From positions 62,001 through 126,000 of the forward strand of contig JAIXYP010000002.1 in NCBI GenBank assembly GCA_027490155.1: 64,000 bases of DNA. Direction: 5' to 3'. The notes under the pieces are model-generated. The model was not told the origin of the DNA. It did no database searches and worked only from the letters and a program-made list of their open reading frames with translations. The position numbers and the translations under genes are program-made. Positions 54,313 through 62,828 of this stretch are shown here, one piece after another. Within the stretch, counting starts at the first letter, position 1; each line of letters opens with the position of its first letter. This stretch comes from Cytophagaceae bacterium (GTDB taxonomy: Bacteria > Bacteroidota > Bacteroidia > Cytophagales > Flexibacteraceae).

Positions 54313-54957
54313 TTATTTGATCGGTAATTGATACCAAGCCAAGTGGTTAATCTGCCAATTACCTTCAGGGCGCTTGATCAAGGTATAGACATTGGTACCA
54401 TAGTGGCTTGGCTTGTTATTAACAGCACAGAAGTAACCCTGTTGCACTGTTGCAATTGTACCGCTGATTTGGCATGCAAAACTAGACTCAGCTTCTTGAA
54501 AAGCAATCTTACCATAGAGGCTATCCCCGTTGAGCCAAAGGGTTGATGCAGGTAAGACTTTGACGCCTTTTGGACCATTAATGACCATATTGGCTTCCTG
54601 CAAAAATAACTTCCTGACTGCCTCCCAGTCTCGCTTCTTGCCGATGGGTCCAGTCAAATGTGTCAGTAGTTGTTTAACGACTGAATGGACCGAATCTTGC
54701 TGGTCTTGGCTACGCTTTTGGAGGACTGCTGCACCCGAAAAGGAAGCAGGACTTTGATTAGGAGCGGTTTCCGTATCGGTGGCTGGATTGGCAGCTGAGC
54801 TGGAACTGGACTTGCCTAAGCCTGTGCTTGACTTTTTATTGACTTTTGAGGTAGCCCTGGCACTAGAATTTGTTTTTTGCGCCTGAGCAGATAACATGAA
54901 CCCTAATGATAGCAGGAAAGCCAAAACAAGCATGCGGTGCTTTGTTACCTTTATCAT
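54313..54957 (-). CDS. Secreted NTF2-like (SnoaL-type) protein
   Basis: From the ATG at 54957 the 214-residue protein has a signal peptide (MIKVTKHRMLVLAFLLSLGFMLSAQAQ), a linker rich in serine, threonine and lysine, and a C-terminal NTF2-like fold: WEAVRKLFLQEANMVINGPKG with the alpha-beta pattern, then FACQISGTIATVQQGYFCAVN and VYTLIKRPEGNWQINHLAWYQLP. Such domains bind or convert small ligands; the ligand is unknown. The frame is open upstream to 55137 but overlaps the next gene's promoter region. Confidence 0.65.
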   Translation of the reverse strand: MIKVTKHRMLVLAFLLSLGFMLSAQAQKTNSSARATSKVNKKSSTGLGKSSSSSAANPATDTETAPNQSPASFSGAAVLQKRSQDQQDSVHSVVKQLLTHLTGPIGKKRDWEAVRKLFLQEANMVINGPKGVKVLPASTLWLNGDSLYGKIAFQEAESSFACQISGTIATVQQGYFCAVNNKPSHYGTNVYTLIKRPEGNWQINHLAWYQLPIK

Positions 54958-55130
54958 AACAGGCACAAATAATGTTGGTGATGGCCCAGCCTTGCTAGAG
55001 GCAGCGGCAAGCTGCTTAGCGGCTTGACCTAGCAACTGAAGAACGCTGTTGAAGAACGAATTACTCATATCTGATTCTGGATTCTGGATCGCAATTTGCG
55101 CATCAGTCCACAAAAACCAGTACCGCTGAC

Positions 55131-55457
55131 ATGACACAAACTACCGCTTGGCTACTTTTAGTTGTCGCAGGACTATGCGAAGTGGGCTTCACGACCTGCA
55201 TGAAGCTATCTGATAACTTTAGCGACTGGCGTTGGACATCAGGATTTGCACTATTTATGATGGCCTCTATTTATTTGCTCAACAAATCACTTGAAGTCAT
55301 CCCCTTGGGTACAGGCTACGCAGTCTGGACTGGTATCGGTGCGCTCGGGACCGTTTTGGTGGGTATCTTTTTCTGGAACGAACCCGTTACTGTTTGGCGG
55401 GTGACATTTCTGTTCCTGCTAATAGCCTCCATTATTGGGCTCAAATTCGTAGGTTAG
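55131..55457 (+). CDS. SMR transporter, SugE/Gdx type (guanidinium exporter-like)
   Basis: The 108-residue protein has four TM segments, the essential glutamate in AGLCEVGFTTCMKLSD (about residue 17) and LGTGYAVWTGIGALGTVLVGI, the segment typical of SugE/Gdx rather than EmrE. It should exchange protons for guanidinium or related cations. I looked for a guanidine riboswitch upstream and see none. It may be a half of a pair or self-sufficient dimer; no partner gene is adjacent. Confidence 0.85.
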   Translation: MTQTTAWLLLVVAGLCEVGFTTCMKLSDNFSDWRWTSGFALFMMASIYLLNKSLEVIPLGTGYAVWTGIGALGTVLVGIFFWNEPVTVWRVTFLFLLIASIIGLKFVG

Positions 55458-55514
55458 CCTTGAGGTCGGATCGGTGCAATACCATGTCCTTGTTCCTCTT
55501 GCAAGAGAATGAGA

Positions 55515-56150
55515 TTAGTTCTGGGTAATGGACTCAGCGATTTTCGGCCGAAGGACATTATAAGGATCAAACCCTGGAAAGGCCTTGAACTTGTTGAGAC
55601 CTGCTTTCATGAGCAAATGTTGCTCTAGGCGATAGATCGGGATCGCCTGAAGGTATTGGAGCTTCAAGGTCAACATCTTGAACTTCGGAAAGTCCTTAGC
55701 AAGGTTGGCATCAAGGCTATCTAGAACGAAGCCATCCATCAACGAAGGAAAAGCAAAGGGGACGCTCATGTCAAACGTTGCGCCGATTTCAAAAGGTTCT
55801 ACTGTCCGCATCCAGGCCACAAGGTTGCCAAGATACTCTGACCATTTACTATTGGTACTATCTACTAAAAGGGCTAGCTCCGGAAGGTATTGTCCTTGAA
55901 CCTGTTCATGACACTCAGACACCCCAAAGGTCAGCGAAAGAGTGCGTTCTGGTTGCTGCCAATTATGGTAGACCACGACGACAACGTCTGGTAGCTCGTC
56001 CTCAGTTGGGATGAGCATAATGTCATTTGGCGGCCCTAACTGCTGGTCTAGCTGGCCCATCCAGCGCTGCAGCCGAAGTTGCCAGGCCTTGGTGTTTTCG
56101 GGCTTTTCGGGCAGGTTGTTAAACTGGATTTGGCTAGAGAAATCGGACAT
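55515..56150 (-). CDS. Suppressor-of-fused (SUFU) domain protein
   Basis: The 211-residue protein has a pattern like bacterial SUFU proteins: VVVVYHNWQQPERTLSLTFGVSECHEQ, then PELALLVDSTNSKWSEYLGNLVAWM and a proline-rich end (AIPIYRLEQHLLMKAGLNKFKAFPGFDPYNVLRP). SUFU domains in bacteria occur in immunity proteins and toxin-linked loci, but no toxin is adjacent. Assignment rests on pattern and is moderate. Confidence 0.55.
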   Translation of the reverse strand: MSDFSSQIQFNNLPEKPENTKAWQLRLQRWMGQLDQQLGPPNDIMLIPTEDELPDVVVVVYHNWQQPERTLSLTFGVSECHEQVQGQYLPELALLVDSTNSKWSEYLGNLVAWMRTVEPFEIGATFDMSVPFAFPSLMDGFVLDSLDANLAKDFPKFKMLTLKLQYLQAIPIYRLEQHLLMKAGLNKFKAFPGFDPYNVLRPKIAESITQN

Positions 56151-56266
56151 CAGTGATCAATAGAAGTAATTATAGTGGTAAGTTAGAGAGGTACGCGAGG
56201 AGCAGACCAGAGTTTAGGGTCAACAACTAGGCGACCTAGGATCAGGACCAAGGTAGTTGACGTTCT

Positions 56267-56836
56267 CTATTGGTCACTCACCAGCTTGAGCAAAGCAGGT
56301 TCATCCTCTTCGATGGCGGCATACCGACCAATGTCAGGGTTGATGAAAAAATTATCATTGGCATCGTCATTGGCCGTGCTAACCTCACCAATGACGCAAT
56401 AAGGCGTGGCAGACCAGAATGCATGCCAAACCCCAGGTACCAGCGTGATGCGCTGCCCTGCTGGGATTGTAACGATCTGGCCGAAAGGTACTGTTACTTC
56501 GGCCCCATTGATTTTGACCACAGCATCGGGACCTGTAGTTGCATCAGGCGAAACAGACCAAAGTTGTACAGCTAGGTCACCAAAGCGAGCGATGATATCC
56601 TCCTTTTTCTGTTTGTGGTAATGTGCAGGCGTGACTTGGTCCTGAAAAGCCAGCATGAGCTTCTCGCAATACTCCACCTCTTCAGCTAGGTTAATCAAAA
56701 GCAACCCTTCGCGCTCGAAGTTGCCTAGGCCAAAGTCAGTGACATCCCAACGAGGTGTTGGTGGCAAAATCCAACCATGTTGCGCAAAAATGGACTGGGC
56801 CTTCTGGATGGCCGCATTGACGGTGCTGCGTTTCAT
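56267..56836 (-). CDS. D-lyxose/D-mannose isomerase
   Basis: The 189-residue cupin-fold enzyme converts D-lyxose to D-xylulose (and D-mannose to D-fructose). It begins MKRSTVNAAIQKAQSIFAQHGW, has the metal ligands in TPAHYHKQKKEDIIARFG (two histidines, glutamate) and a third histidine in VPGVWHAFW. The xylulose product would suit the FGGY kinase at 24154. A near-consensus -7 box (TAAATTGC, 56848-56841 on the minus strand) lies four bases before the ATG. Confidence 0.88.
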   Translation of the reverse strand: MKRSTVNAAIQKAQSIFAQHGWILPPTPRWDVTDFGLGNFEREGLLLINLAEEVEYCEKLMLAFQDQVTPAHYHKQKKEDIIARFGDLAVQLWSVSPDATTGPDAVVKINGAEVTVPFGQIVTIPAGQRITLVPGVWHAFWSATPYCVIGEVSTANDDANDNFFINPDIGRYAAIEEDEPALLKLVSDQ

Positions 56837-57031
56837 GTCCGCAATTTAGGGCAGCTAGGCCACATGCGGGATCAATAGCTGTCAGATTTTGCCGTATTAT
56901 TGTCATGTCTATCATGCTAGAAATAAACCCAGAATCTTAGGGTTGGGTCTTTAGCTAATAAGATAGCCAAACCTCAAGCGCTGCTCAAGCAGTCACCCTC
57001 TACAATAACCAAAACAAGAAACTCACGCTTT

Positions 57032-57769
57032 ATGATCCCCTCATATTCCTTCGGCCAGTTGGTCAGCCGTTTGTCTTTTGTCTTAGCCCTGGGGCTAGGA
57101 CTGATCCTGATAAACACACCCGCCAACGCACAAAACAATACCTTGATGAAGTATGAGCGCCGTGCTGGTTACAAACTATTGTTTGACGGCAAGACGCTCA
57201 ATGGTTGGCATAACTATGGCACCAAAGGTGTACGTCCCCAATGGGTTGTGGACGATGAAGCGATCCACCTGAGCCAAGGCCAAGGCCGTGACATCGTGAC
57301 TGACAAGGCCTACGAGAACTTTATCCTTGAGCTGGACTGGAAAATAAGTACCAATGGAAACAGCGGTCTGTTCTACCTAGTCAACGAGGACACAGCTAAG
57401 TATAAAAGCATCTGGAATACAGCTCCCGAGTACCAAATCCTAGATAATGAGGGCCATAAAGATGGTCAATACGAAAACCACCGCGCTGGTGCCAACTATG
57501 ACCTCATTACCCCCCTACCGGGCCATACTAAACCAGTTGGAGAGTATAACCACACCAAACTAGTCGTCAACAAAGGTAAGGTGGAGCATTGGCTGAACGG
57601 CACATTGGTCGTGAGCTATACCCTCTGGACCCCTGAGTGGGAGGCATTAGTAGCAGCCAGCAAGTTCAAGAAATACCCTGGTTATGGCCGTTCTAAAGTA
57701 GGCCGTATCGGCCTCCAAGACCATGGAGACAAGGTTTGGTTTCGGAATATCAAGATCAAAAAACTATAG
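57032..57769 (+). CDS. Secreted DUF1080 (3-keto-disaccharide hydrolase-type) protein
   Basis: The 245-residue protein has a signal peptide (FVLALGLGLILINTPANAQ) and a DUF1080 lectin-like domain: YKLLFDGKTLNGWHNYG, LELDWKISTNGNSGLFYLV, APEYQILDNEGHKDG, and GRIGLQDHGDKVWFRNIKIKKL at the end. DUF1080 proteins include 3-keto-glucoside hydrolases and are usually periplasmic. It lies 88 bases upstream of the queuosine transporter gene on the same strand. Confidence 0.87.
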   Translation: MIPSYSFGQLVSRLSFVLALGLGLILINTPANAQNNTLMKYERRAGYKLLFDGKTLNGWHNYGTKGVRPQWVVDDEAIHLSQGQGRDIVTDKAYENFILELDWKISTNGNSGLFYLVNEDTAKYKSIWNTAPEYQILDNEGHKDGQYENHRAGANYDLITPLPGHTKPVGEYNHTKLVVNKGKVEHWLNGTLVVSYTLWTPEWEALVAASKFKKYPGYGRSKVGRIGLQDHGDKVWFRNIKIKKL

Positions 57770-57857
57770 GCTACAAAAGTTGTTATCCAACTACTTGATA
57801 AGACTGCACAGTCAGAACTGTATCTAGCATCGAAAGTCAAACACGCATCCAGCAATA

Positions 57858-58709
57858 ATGCCCAAGCCTCAGTCGGGATCAGATCCAGCTCCAAAAGCAC
57901 CTAATAGCAGCAATCGAATGCCGACCCTAGGCCGCAAGAAGCAAAATCTGTTTATGTTCCTGAGTGCCTTGTTCTTGACAAATGCAATCGTGGCCGAAAT
58001 CATCGGTGTCAAGATTTTTTCGTTGGAGCAGACCCTAGGGTTTAACCCAGCTCAAATACCTCTACTTGGTAAGCAAGCCCTGGACTTCAACCTATCAGCC
58101 GGTGTGATGATCTGGCCTGTGGTCTTCATCACCTCTGACCTAATCAATGAGTATTTTGGCAAGGCAGGTGTGCGCAAGATCAGCTATATGGCGGCAGGCT
58201 TTATCGCCTATATGTTTGTAGCTATCACCCTGGTGACCTACCTGACGCCGGCTTCGTTCTGGGTTGGCCTCTATAAAGGAGACGTCAATAACCCTGGCTT
58301 TGATATCAATATGGCGTTTAGCACCATCTTTCGGCAAGGTCTAGGTATTATTCTTGGCTCATTAACGGCCTTCTTGATCGGTCAGCTACTGGATGTGATG
58401 GTGTTCCATTGGCTGCGCAGCAAAACAGGCTCAAAGATGATTTGGCTCCGAGCCACTGGAAGCACACTGGTTAGTCAACTCATAGATAGCTTCGTGGTAT
58501 TAGTGATTGCCTTTAAGGTGTTCGGCATTTGGTCCTGGGATCAGGTGATTGCCGTAAGCATCATCAACTACATATATAAGGGGGCAGTAGCCATCGGTAT
58601 GACACCGGTGCTTTACCTTGCCCATAACTTGATCGACAAATACCTAGGAGACGAAGCCTCGCATGAGTTGCAAGAGGCTGCCAATGATTATGGCAAGGAG
58701 TTGGTATAG
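57858..58709 (+). CDS. Queuosine precursor transporter (YhhQ/COG1738 family)
   Basis: The 283-residue membrane protein has about six TM segments and the YhhQ pattern: LFLTNAIVAEIIGVKIFSL, WPVVFITSDLINEYFGKAGVRKISYMA, GQLLDVMVFHWLRSKTGSKMIWLRATGSTLVSQLIDSFVV. It should import queuine or pre-Q precursors. The basic N-terminal extension of about 25 residues is not part of the fold. It ends in a very strong terminator. Confidence 0.9.
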   Translation: MPKPQSGSDPAPKAPNSSNRMPTLGRKKQNLFMFLSALFLTNAIVAEIIGVKIFSLEQTLGFNPAQIPLLGKQALDFNLSAGVMIWPVVFITSDLINEYFGKAGVRKISYMAAGFIAYMFVAITLVTYLTPASFWVGLYKGDVNNPGFDINMAFSTIFRQGLGIILGSLTAFLIGQLLDVMVFHWLRSKTGSKMIWLRATGSTLVSQLIDSFVVLVIAFKVFGIWSWDQVIAVSIINYIYKGAVAIGMTPVLYLAHNLIDKYLGDEASHELQEAANDYGKELV

Positions 58710-58811
58710 CATCTCCACTTAATTGCCGAAATGATCAATTCGTCAATCTAGTTTCGGGCAGACATATCGGCTCGGGGTTAAGAAGTCAACATTTATATGT
58801 GCAACGGTATT

Positions 58812-58853
58812 CCTGATGGCTCTAGCGTAAGCTACCCGTCAGGTTTTTTTTTT
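58812..58853 (+). terminator. Rho-independent terminator after the queuosine precursor transporter
   Basis: CCTGATGG (58812-58819) pairs with CCGTCAGG (58836-58843) with one G-T pair, and an inner TAGC/GCTA stem closes a GTAA loop. Ten T residues follow (58844-58853), then eight G residues (58854-58861) just before the convergent murB stop codon. Confidence 0.88.
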
Positions 58854-58881
58854 GGGGGGGGATAACAACTGGCAATCTATC

Positions 58882-59931
58882 CTAGCTAATCCAGTTGACC
58901 TCAGGTGTGAGCTTGATTCCGAACTTGGACTCAACGTTTGAGATGACCAACTCAGCAAGGGCAATGAGCTCAGCCCCTGTCGCAGGACCATAGTTGACCA
59001 AGACGAGGGCCTGCTTGTCATGAACACCACAAGACCCCGCTTTATACCCCTTCATTCCTGCCTGCTCGATTAGCCAGCCAGCAGGCACCTTGACCAGACC
59101 ATGCGGCGCAGGATAATGCGGCATTGTTGGATAGGCTTGGCTCAAAACATCAAACTGTGATTGAGGGATCTCTGGGTTTTTGAAAAAACTACCCGCATTG
59201 CCAACCACTGCCGGATCGGGCAATTTGCTTTGCCGAATGCTGATGACAGCCTTTGCCACATCATTAATGGATGGCACTTGGCCAGAAACAATCACCCCGT
59301 TGGTCTCTAGCGTCTCTTGAATTGCGCCGTAACCTAACTTGAGCTGATGAAAGCCTGGTTTACTCAGCCTTAAAGTCACGGAGGTAATCAACACTTTGCC
59401 TTTCAACGCTTGTTTGAAAATGCTCTCACGATACCCAAATTGGCAATCGACCAAGTTGTAAGTACAGACCTCACCAGTGCGGAGATCGTAGGCCTCAGCT
59501 TGGACGAAAACATCCTTAAGCTCGACACCATAGGCCCCGATGTTCTGGATTGGTGCAGCTCCTATACAGCCAGGGATCAGTGCTAGATTTTCGATACCAC
59601 CCCAGCCATGCGCAATCGCCTCCATCACAACTTGATGCCAAGAATCCCCAGCTGCCCAGCGGACAGTGATGGTCTCCGTATCCTGTGTGATGATGGTGCG
59701 TCCCTTTAGTCTATTGACGATGACCAAACGGTCTAGGTCATTCATGAGCAACATATTGCTGCCGCCACCCAAAACTAAAGGACCTTCAAGCTCAAAAAGT
59801 CCGAGCTCACGCAAGTAATCTAATTCTGAAACCGAACTGATGAAGGCAATCTGCCGTGCATAAGCCCTTATACCAAAAGTATTGAATGGCTGTAAGTTGT
59901 AATGGTTTAGGACGGCAACAGGTGTAGGCAT
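58882..59931 (-). CDS. murB: UDP-N-acetylmuramate dehydrogenase
   Basis: The 349-residue FAD enzyme makes UDP-MurNAc for peptidoglycan. It has LNHYNLQPFNTFGIRAYAR, the FAD motif VLGGGSNMLL, WHQVVMEAIAHGWGGIENLALIPG, and the active-site segment GNAGSFFKNPEIP with the catalytic serine. The ATG at 59931 starts the conserved part; the frame is open to 59985. The C-terminal glutamate region (VESKFGIKLTPEVNWI) is complete. Confidence 0.94.
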   Translation of the reverse strand: MPTPVAVLNHYNLQPFNTFGIRAYARQIAFISSVSELDYLRELGLFELEGPLVLGGGSNMLLMNDLDRLVIVNRLKGRTIITQDTETITVRWAAGDSWHQVVMEAIAHGWGGIENLALIPGCIGAAPIQNIGAYGVELKDVFVQAEAYDLRTGEVCTYNLVDCQFGYRESIFKQALKGKVLITSVTLRLSKPGFHQLKLGYGAIQETLETNGVIVSGQVPSINDVAKAVISIRQSKLPDPAVVGNAGSFFKNPEIPQSQFDVLSQAYPTMPHYPAPHGLVKVPAGWLIEQAGMKGYKAGSCGVHDKQALVLVNYGPATGAELIALAELVISNVESKFGIKLTPEVNWIS

Positions 59932-60126
59932 AACTGATCTGGGAGGAAAGTTTGGCCAGTAAGGCCCACTTTCAGAAATTGGCAAATAGGGTTTCTACAA
60001 CAGGTAACTTCAGGCATGTGCTAACTAAAACTTACCGACTAAGTTGCAAAGACCGCTGGCCTACACAACATCATCAAAGGTAATTACCTGCGCAAAAACT
60101 GGGGCAAGCAAAAGTGAATCTAATGC

Positions 60127-60161
60127 AAAAAGGGACAGCCTTTTCAGATTGTCCCTTTTTT
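60127..60161 (-). terminator. Rho-independent terminator of the rplM-rpsI-rpsB operon
   Basis: AAAAAGGGACA (60127-60137) pairs perfectly with TGTCCCTTTTT (60150-60160). Read on the minus strand a T-run is part of the stem end. It lies 37 bases after the rpsB stop codon, where tsf would normally follow. Confidence 0.85.
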
Positions 60162-60197
60162 GAAAACTTAGCATGTTTGCCATTGAGGCTAGGCTAA

Positions 60198-61067
60198 TTA
60201 CTCAGCACTGGCTTCTGGTGTTGATGGTACATCTGCGATTTCTTCGACAGCCGGAGCGGCAACCTCAGCAACGACATCAGCGACAACTTCGGCTTTAGCT
60301 ACTGCAGCGGCAGGTGCTACAACTTCGGCTGCAATCATGATTTCGTCATCACTGCGATCATCTTCTTTGTCACGACGACGCTCCATCAGACCTTCTTCGA
60401 TGGCTTGGCCAACGGCATAGGTAATGACAGCAATTGATTTGTAAGCATCGTCATTGGCAGGGATCGGGAACTCTACAGATGTAGGGTCGCTATTGGTATC
60501 GACCATAGCAAAAACAGGGATACCCAGTTTTTTGGCTTCAGCGATAGCAATGTGTTCCTTCTTGATGTCAACGATAAAGAGCGCAGCTGGTAGGCGTTGC
60601 ATGTCGTTGATACCACCCAATACACGGATGAGTTTTTCGCGCTCACGGCTAAGCATCAGCTTTTCCTTTTTGTTAAGGTTGGCGCTGGTAGTTTCGTCCT
60701 TGAGGAGTTTTTCGATCATGGTCAACTTCTTAAGCGACTTGCGTACGGTCACGAAGTTGGTAAGCATGCCACCTAACCAACGCTCGCAAACGAATGGCAT
60801 CTTGAGGCGAGAGGCCTCGGCGGCAACTAGTTCTTTGGCCTGCTTTTTGGTGGCCACGAACATGATTTTACGACCAGACTTGACGATGCTTTTGATGCTA
60901 GCGGTTGCTTGCTCGAGGCTCGTGAGGGTCTTGTTAAGGTCGATAATGTGAATGCCGTTGCGCTCCATGAAAATGTATGGCGCCATACGTGGGTCCCACT
61001 TACGGGTCAGGTGACCAAAGTGTACCCCTGCATTCAACAGGTCTTTATATTCTACTTTTTGAGCCAT
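60198..61067 (-). CDS. rpsB: 30S ribosomal protein S2
   Basis: The 289-residue protein is S2: [56 protein letters not shown] and [26 protein letters not shown]. It ends with an acidic and alanine/valine-rich tail of about 60 residues beyond the usual length (roughly 228-289), which is common in Bacteroidota S2. It is the last gene of the operon; tsf is not next. Confidence 0.97.
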   Translation of the reverse strand: MAQKVEYKDLLNAGVHFGHLTRKWDPRMAPYIFMERNGIHIIDLNKTLTSLEQATASIKSIVKSGRKIMFVATKKQAKELVAAEASRLKMPFVCERWLGGMLTNFVTVRKSLKKLTMIEKLLKDETTSANLNKKEKLMLSREREKLIRVLGGINDMQRLPAALFIVDIKKEHIAIAEAKKLGIPVFAMVDTNSDPTSVEFPIPANDDAYKSIAVITYAVGQAIEEGLMERRRDKEDDRSDDEIMIAAEVVAPAAAVAKAEVVADVVAEVAAPAVEEIADVPSTPEASAE

Positions 61068-61151
61068 GATAGAGGATCAATAAAGGATGAAAGATTATTT
61101 TGAGGTGTGAAAGGCAAACGCAAATGCGTGTGACCAGGTAAGCAATGCGGA

Positions 61152-61538
61152 CTAGCGCTTGCTGAACTGGAAACGACGACGTGCTTTGCGACGACCATAC
61201 TTCTTGCGTTCGACCATACGCGGATCGCGGGTAAGGAAACCTTCCTTCTTGAGAGCAGGGCGGTTTTCTTCGGTGTCGGCAACAAGTGCGCGTGAGATGG
61301 CATGGCGGATCGCTTCGGCTTGGCCATTGATGCCACCACCTTTAACGTTCGCGAAGACGTCCCATTTGCCTTGGCTTTCGAGCGTGTGGAAAGGCTGCTG
61401 CACGATTGTGCGGAGCGTTTCGACGCCAAAATAATCTTCCAACGTGCGGTGGTTAATGGTAATAACCCCAGACCCTGGCTTGAGATAAACGCGGGCTACG
61501 GCAGTTTTGCGGCGCCCAATTTTGTTAATGACTTGCAT
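61152..61538 (-). CDS. rpsI: 30S ribosomal protein S9
   Basis: The 128-residue protein is S9: [18 protein letters not shown] at the start, [19 protein letters not shown] in the middle, [24 protein letters not shown] at the end. The C-terminal lysine-arginine tail reaches the ribosomal P-site. It lies between rplM and rpsB; spacing on both sides is short (28 and 84 bases), so they are one transcript. Confidence 0.97.
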   Translation of the reverse strand: MQVINKIGRRKTAVARVYLKPGSGVITINHRTLEDYFGVETLRTIVQQPFHTLESQGKWDVFANVKGGGINGQAEAIRHAISRALVADTEENRPALKKEGFLTRDPRMVERKKYGRRKARRRFQFSKR

Positions 61539-61566
61539 GTGATGCGGTCCTCCCTCTGGTTACAGG

Positions 61567-62013
61567 TTACAGGTTGATTTTTACCGGATTCTGGGCAACG
61601 TGCGGATGTTCAGCCCCTTCGTATACATAAAGGTGCGTGTACAACTTACGACCGAGTCGGTTTTTTGGCAACATGCCTTTTACGGCGTGTTCGATGATTT
61701 GTGCCGAACGTGAAGCGCGTGCCAGCCTGCGGGGAGTGTTAAACCGCTGTCCACCAGGATAACCTGTATGGCGCGTATAGACTTTGTCGTCCCACTTTTT
61801 CCCGGTAAGCTTGATTTTGTCAGCGTTGATAATGACGACATGGTCACCACAATCAGCGTGAGGGGTGTAGCTCGGCTTGTGCTTTCCCCGTATCACCATC
61901 GCGACTTTACTCGCGAGACGACCCAAAACAGCGGCCTCAGCATCTACCAACACCCACTTCTTCTCGATAGTGGCAGCGTTGGCGGAAATGGTTTTGTAGC
62001 TTAGAGTATCCAC
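61567..62013 (-). CDS. rplM: 50S ribosomal protein L13
   Basis: The 148-residue protein is L13: KKWVLVDAEAAVLGRLASKVAMVIRGKHKPSYTPHADCGDHVVIINADKIKLTG, ending ARASRSAQIIEHAVKGMLPKNRLGRKLYTHLYVYEGAEHPH. The start is a GTG at 62013. It leads the rplM-rpsI-rpsB operon and has a structured leader that may bind L13. Confidence 0.97.
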   Translation of the reverse strand: MDTLSYKTISANAATIEKKWVLVDAEAAVLGRLASKVAMVIRGKHKPSYTPHADCGDHVVIINADKIKLTGKKWDDKVYTRHTGYPGGQRFNTPRRLARASRSAQIIEHAVKGMLPKNRLGRKLYTHLYVYEGAEHPHVAQNPVKINL

Positions 62014-62087
62014 TTTTTACCGTGTTAAAATTGATAAAATGCCCGCTGCTAGCGACTGTTATCACAACAGGCTCCGCAAACGGACTG
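62014..62087 (-). ncRNA. Structured leader of rplM: candidate L13 autoregulatory element
   Basis: The 74-base untranslated leader folds into three small perfect hairpins in a row. They are TCCG/CGGA with a 4-nt loop (62073-62084), CTGTT/AACAG with a 5-nt loop (62056-62070) and CGCT/AGCG with a 3-nt loop (62044-62054). Positions are plus-strand. Leaders of ribosomal protein operons often bind the encoded protein; L13 leaders are described in other bacteria, but whether this matches a known Bacteroidota type I could not check. Confidence 0.5.
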
Positions 62088-62118
62088 CAAAAGTACGGCA
62101 TGGACTCCGATTTCCCAA
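62088..62118 (-). promoter_or_regulatory. Promoter of the ribosomal protein operon
   Basis: On the minus strand TTG (62118-62116) is followed after 20 bases by TACTTTTG (62095-62088), an exact -7 box. Transcription would start near 62084, at the beginning of the structured leader. Confidence 0.6.
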
Positions 62119-62248
62119 TACCTAAGCTGATATTATCAGCTAGATATTTGGCCAAATATCCAATTGGCCGGTCGCTTCGGTTTCAATAAGGTTGCTCAAA
62201 CCCCTTAGGGCCACCTATTAGCAAGGTAGGACGAGCCCCTGGAAGCCC

Positions 62249-62815
62249 CTACTTTGCTACACTTACCTTCTGGACCAACACCCCAACGCAAGCAATTCCG
62301 GGCAGGGTGCTCTGGCGCATGTATTGCCTTAGGCTAAGCCTATACTGCCCTGGTTGCTTAAACTGGACCTCTTTATAGGCAAGCAGGGTATTATCGCGCA
62401 CGTCTGCCAAACCACTGCCTAAGGGCTGGCCAGTCTCGGGATTGGCTAAAAAGAACTGCTTGAGGCTACCTGTCGGTTTGGATGTTCCGGGACCCACGAT
62501 TTCGTCTTTGAGGTAGATGTTAGCGTAGGGGTAGTCTAGGTTGTTGCGCATGAAGTAGTAGATGTTGTAGCTTGCCTGCACATCATCAATCTGGAAGGCA
62601 AAGGTTTTAGCGCTATCCTGCACCCATTGCCCATCTGCCATAATTACTTGGTCCTGAAAAACGACATCATGTTGCTGGCAGCTGCTCAATAAGGCCATCA
62701 GGCTGATCATGAGACCCCAAACCCCTATCTTGACCAAGGAGAAAAACCTATCGGCTTTACTTAGGTAAGTAGTTTGCCAACTGTGGGCACCATTAAGTTG
62801 ATTAGGTAACTTCAT
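62249..62815 (-). CDS. gldH: Gliding motility lipoprotein GldH
   Basis: The 188-residue lipoprotein has a signal with lipobox LLSSC (SLMALLSSCQQ) and the GldH pattern DVQASYNIYYFMRNNLDYPYANIYL, then GLADVRDNTLLAYKEVQFKQPGQYRLSLRQYMRQSTLPGI. GldH takes part in gliding motility and type IX secretion in Bacteroidota. The ATG at 62815 gives a regular signal; a GTG at 62821 is possible. The -7 box ends only five bases before this ATG, so the mRNA may be leaderless. Confidence 0.85.
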   Translation of the reverse strand: MKLPNQLNGAHSWQTTYLSKADRFFSLVKIGVWGLMISLMALLSSCQQHDVVFQDQVIMADGQWVQDSAKTFAFQIDDVQASYNIYYFMRNNLDYPYANIYLKDEIVGPGTSKPTGSLKQFFLANPETGQPLGSGLADVRDNTLLAYKEVQFKQPGQYRLSLRQYMRQSTLPGIACVGVLVQKVSVAK

Positions 62816-62820
62816 CAGCA

Positions 62821-62828
62821 CAAAGATA
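62821..62828 (-). promoter_or_regulatory. -7 box of gldH, immediately before the start codon
   Basis: On the minus strand TATCTTTG (62828-62821) is an exact TAnnTTTG match. The ATG at 62815 follows after TGCTG. A -33 TTG at the usual distance is not seen. The same TATCTTTGTGC string stands before the fused E1 gene. Confidence 0.45.

Noticed and set aside
54958-55130. Possible guanidine riboswitch upstream of the Gdx/SugE-like exporter
   Set aside because: No match to the conserved loops of any guanidine riboswitch class that I know could be found by eye.
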